A stretch of 64,000 nucleotides of DNA from Pisaster brevispinus. Taxonomy: Eukaryota; Echinodermata; Asteroidea; Forcipulatida; Asteriidae. The notes beneath the pieces were generated by a model. It had not been told where the DNA came from. It worked only from the letters and a program-made list of their open reading frames with translations, and made no database searches. The stretch spans positions 3,844,001 to 3,908,000 of the forward strand of contig JAMKCF010000020.1 in assembly GCA_023634235.1 (NCBI GenBank), in the 5' to 3' direction. Below are positions 60,533 to 64,000 of the stretch, in pieces. The position numbers were made by a program, and so were the translations under genes. Each line of letters begins with the position of its first letter. The stretch's first letter is position 1.

Positions 60533-62650
60533 GATAACCACTGGGTTTAACACGGCCAGAAATAATCTACTTCAAGTAGTAATATCAGCCAAAACTAGGC
60601 TAACATTTTAGAGGGGCGCAAGGGGGTGCACCATTTTTTCTAAGGGGGCACTTCTGGTCATTTAAAACTGTAGTTTATGTTTGCATTTTTCCTAAATAAT
60701 CCATTTGTCAGTGCTCTCTTTGTGTCATTTACTATTTGTTGTAAGATATAGTGCGCAGTGGATGTAAAAACAAATATATTGTCTGGGGGTAAATAGAAAA
60801 AAGTTATAAAAGTACTGACAATTCTACCTAAAAGCTCATAAAATGTAACATTTCATTCGGGTAAGTTTTAATCTTTAAAGTCCAGATTTCAAATTGGGGC
60901 ACCCTGGGTCGGGGGGGGGGGGCGAGAAATGGGGCTTGGACATCAATGGGGGAAAGCGGGCACATGCCCCTCCTTAGTTACACCACTGACCAATATAGAA
61001 CTTCAAACAATAATGTTTACATAAGCGCGATACCATACACTTGAGAACTTTCTTTTCTCAAAAAACAAACCATATTTATTTAACTCATTGTATTTCTTTT
61101 ATATAATCATTAAAAATTAATTAACATTAAGTATTTATTTGTGTGTAAAAAAGTCTCAATGAGATTGGTAATTTAATAACTGTCGATATTTAGGGAAGGT
61201 TATCTGGAAAATTATATTCTGCTGTTATGTTTCATGTTTAATTGTATTTAGTGCATTTTTTAACACAAGTAGTCGAATGTGTTTGAAAGTACTCCGTGAA
61301 TTTTTAGAGACTTTTTAGGAATCTGATCAATATTTCCTAAAGTATTGTCATGAAATGGTTCAAAACAAAATTGTATTCTCGAACCCCCCAAAAAGCAAGC
61401 AGATAAAGGACAGACAAACAAACAGTCAGGCATACATTAAAAAAACATACAGACAAGCAAACAAAAGACTGGCCATAGAGCGAAAACACCACTTCAATCA
61501 AAATGTAGACCTTTAACCATATATCAAGTTGTTGTAAATTAATCAAAATCAAGTTTGATGTAAATTGTATTATGCTGCATTCACTGTAACAAAAGTGTAT
61601 TAAGGATGGTCACTAACATGACTAAGGGCATCAGATTTTTTCTAAAATAGGACACCGATTCTAATAGGCTAGGTCTTAAAATATGATGACATTCTTTATT
61701 CTTTTTTGTTTAACAAGTTTAACATGAAGTTAACTCTTTTACTCAGACTCGACAGCAGCAGTTAAATATTGTTCTGTGTATTTCTGGTGACTTTTGGCAC
61801 ATACAGTGTAAATGTAGCATGCAAAAAGTAGCAAACAAAAACACAAAACATAAATTCAAACACTTATATAAAATTCAAGTATACTGAAGCTGCAGAAGAA
61901 ATATAAATGTTTTTCATTGGGAATAACAGTGTGGGGAGCCGGTCTTCACTGCGTTGTAATGACCGGGTTGGTGGCTGGTCGCTGTTAATGGACCGAGCTG
62001 TAGAAAATAATGTTCCACTCATGTTCAAGGACCTTTATTTAGGCTGTTCAATGTTTGCGTGGCACCTAGTCTCTTACACATAATTAACTATATGTGCATA
62101 TTTTGAAGAACCAGACTATGCGAATTAAAAGTAACAACACTCTAAATAGAAACACTTTGGTTGGTGTTCGGCTTTATGTTTTGCATTACCTTGGTTTCAT
62201 GCTCGTACCAGCTACCTTAAATTTATACGTTGTCTGCGCGTTTACGCATACGCGTGGTATGGTTTTTGTCATCGTCAAAAGACAATACGCGCAAAGAAAA
62301 CAGTTTTGATAGTTTCCGCACAACAAGTACCGTGGAAACATAACTTTTACACATCAAGTTGCTTGATTAAGGGCCATTCATTCGCTAGTTTACAGAGTGC
62401 CCATTCTTCGACCAATTATAATGCATAAACCCTCTGAGGTATTTATTAATATATTTTAAACATGTTTTCTTTTAAATATAAATTCCTATACTTCAGTGTT
62501 TAAATTATACTATTTTGTCTAAACGTTTATACTTTATACAAGTTGTTTCAATGTGTGTAGTTGCAGTTGAACTGGATGACATTTTACGTGGTACTTAACC
62601 TAGACAGCATCGATGTACAATGCCAATGCATAACTGAATGAATGAAACCT
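60533..62650. other. Diverged right end of the gene array
   Basis: Sequence still resembles spacer 1 in order (TTACACCACTGACCAAT at 60979, GGACAGACAAACAAACAG at 61407, GTAGTTGCAGTTGAACTGGA at 62558) but with many more indels and substitutions than spacers 1-3 show among themselves. Similarity stops at about 62650 (ATGAATGAAACCTT). No gene was found. Confidence 0.65.
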
Positions 62651-62799
62651 TCGGTCGTGTTTTTTATACAATGCTTTGAACTTGATTATAGTGTTTTTGA
62701 ATGCTTTCTGTCTTATAGAGTCAGACAGAAAAAACAGCAAAACAGACAATATCACGAGTGACACATTCCATCGTATTACAACATTGTGCGTGTGTCACT

Positions 62800-63060
62800 C
62801 TGCGAAAAGGAGCAGAGAGCACGCGCAAGACACACATAGTTTGTGTTAGTTTGTGAAAAACGTTTTGTTCATATTTTGAGCATACTGCACGCCTTGCAAT
62901 ACATTATTTGTTAATGGAACCTGTGTGTCATTTCATGAAAACGAAAATTGCCCTTCGTACAAAGGTTGCAATGCGTCATTATTGTAATGAAAAAAAAGTA
63001 AAGCTCTTGAAGCTTTGAAACTTTATGAAATTGTAGGCCTTGATGAGTGTTGTATATAAA
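62800..63060. repeat. Dispersed repeat, second copy of the 29920 element
   Basis: AGTAAAGCTCTTGAAGCTTT then GAAACTTTATGAAATTGTAG and CATTTCATGAAAACGAAAAT correspond in order to 29920-30170. Flanking CGTGTGTCAC/GCACGCGCAAG motifs also match. Confidence 0.5.
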
Positions 63061-63304
63061 CATGTATAAAAAACTGATATCTGGTATTTTTTCAAATAGT
63101 TTTGTACCTAATTTGTCAGTTTGTGGCATCAATGATGGTATGTTCCCAGGTATGGTCTCTGAGGCCAATGCCAATATAAAGGCATATATGTCTTCAAGGC
63201 CAAGACCATACACCTTTTTTGTGGCATCGTCCTAAGGCTTTTCAACAATGCTTGCTGATGATACAAATTATGTCCAAAACGCTTGGTAGTTGAACAAATT
63301 ATTG

Positions 63305-64000
63305 CTACCTTCGCCTGAAGAAGCAAAGCAGTGATAGCATCTGTGCTTTGTAATGAACGTTAGTTGAAGCGTAAAGGAATGGGTTAATTGCTGAGTTTGC
63401 AAACAGTAGATATGACATTGACCACAGCAAGTCAAAGCTGACATAGTCTCCACCATTGAGGGCATTAAGAAATATAATGATAAACCACGGGAACCAGCAT
63501 ATGACAAATGCCCCCGTCATCAGTCCAAGCATGATGGCTGACTTGCGGTAGGCTTGTGGACCGGGCTGCCTCGGTGAGGCAATGCCGTTTTGGGTCTGCT
63601 GACGAAGGCTTTCGTCATTCCTGTCAACATTCGATGTTGTCTTGTCCCTCGCGCTGTTTTTCCTGCATTCGATTGATATTGTCCCTGATTCAGTACGTTG
63701 ACGCTGCAGCAGCGTCTTTCGGATCTTGACGAACACCATTACGTTGAACGTTGCAAGCAACCCAGCGGGAAGGACAAACTCAAAGGTGAACGTTATGAAG
63801 GCATACGGTATTGAGTAGATCCCTTCCGACTCGCAGGTGGTCGAGTAGTTCACCTGGTGCTTCCCGGAAAACGCCTCCCACCCAATATCGAATACAGACA
63901 CAAAGGTATATGTGGCCAAAATCGTACCAGCTATGACAGCTAGTGCCCGCTTCTTCGACTGGTTGTGGATGTAAACCAACGGGGCTCTCACCCACAAATA
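63305..64000 (-). CDS. Class A G-protein-coupled receptor, C-terminal part (TM4-TM7)
   Basis: A single open exon runs in from the window edge and stops at 63305. In order it has ICL2 (YLWVRAPLVYIHNQSKKRA), TM4, an extracellular loop 2 with one cysteine (STTCESEG), TM5 (FITFTFEFVLPAGLLATFNV), a third intracellular loop of about 80 polar residues, TM6 with FVICWFPWFII (C-W-x-P motif) and TM7 with NSAINPFLY (N-P-x-x-Y). A short tail ends SLLCFFRRR. The first codon in the window is Tyr, which fits the Y of a D-R-Y motif just outside. The layout resembles amine-type receptors, but the binding residues of TM3 are outside the window and no ligand is proposed. TM1-TM3 are missing only because the window ends. 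Confidence 0.9.
   Translation of the reverse strand, partial: YLWVRAPLVYIHNQSKKRALAVIAGTILATYTFVSVFDIGWEAFSGKHQVNYSTTCESEGIYSIPYAFITFTFEFVLPAGLLATFNVMVFVKIRKTLLQRQRTESGTISIECRKNSARDKTTSNVDRNDESLRQQTQNGIASPRQPGPQAYRKSAIMLGLMTGAFVICWFPWFIIIFLNALNGGDYVSFDLLWSMSYLLFANSAINPFLYASTNVHYKAQMLSLLCFFRRR

Overview
This is animal nuclear DNA: long introns with GT/AG borders, tRNA-derived SINEs, many short palindromic DNA transposons (MITEs), a decayed LINE and minisatellites. The density and type of palindromic elements (ends reading GGGCCCAATTTCATAGAGC, or AAGCCCGGTTCATAC) suggest a marine invertebrate deuterostome, most likely an echinoderm; that placement is an inference. Almost all long open frames in the window are chance frames in repeats. 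The real genes had to be assembled from exons by splice phase.

Left part (1-26.3 kb). After a 16-bp minisatellite and a repeat-rich stretch there is a divergent gene pair. On the minus strand (10474 to 7755) lies a three-exon gene for a protein of about 115 residues with a signal-peptide-like start and a C-terminal KDEL, so probably a soluble ER-lumen protein. On the plus strand (11673 to 26315) lies a thirteen-exon caspase gene, predicted 631 residues. Its C-terminal half is a complete caspase with the SHG histidine and QACRG cysteine. Its N-terminal half is not a CARD or DED that I recognise. It has a hydrophobic start, a domain of about 75 residues, an acidic low-complexity linker and two hydrophobic, probably membrane, segments. 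The domain is homologous to the neighbouring KDEL protein: it shares sequence and both flanking intron positions and phases. I read this as a membrane-bound caspase with a candidate luminal sensor domain beside a gene for a free soluble version of that domain. This is the most interesting object in the window.

Middle (26.3-35.7 kb). No gene was recognised. The stretch holds MITEs, two tRNA-derived SINEs, a degenerate hexamer repeat and local segmental duplications.

Right part (35.7-62.7 kb). A tandem array of four copies of one four-exon gene, spaced 7.6, 7.5 and 6.7 kb apart, encodes a secreted protein of about 240 residues with six cysteines; I do not recognise the family. Copies 1-3 are intact. 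Copy 4 has a one-base deletion in exon 3 and has lost the upstream segment that carries a palindromic motif conserved in the other three, so it is a pseudogene. Introns and spacers are also nearly identical, so the array is young.

Right edge. The C-terminal part of a class A GPCR (TM4-TM7) runs off the window on the minus strand.
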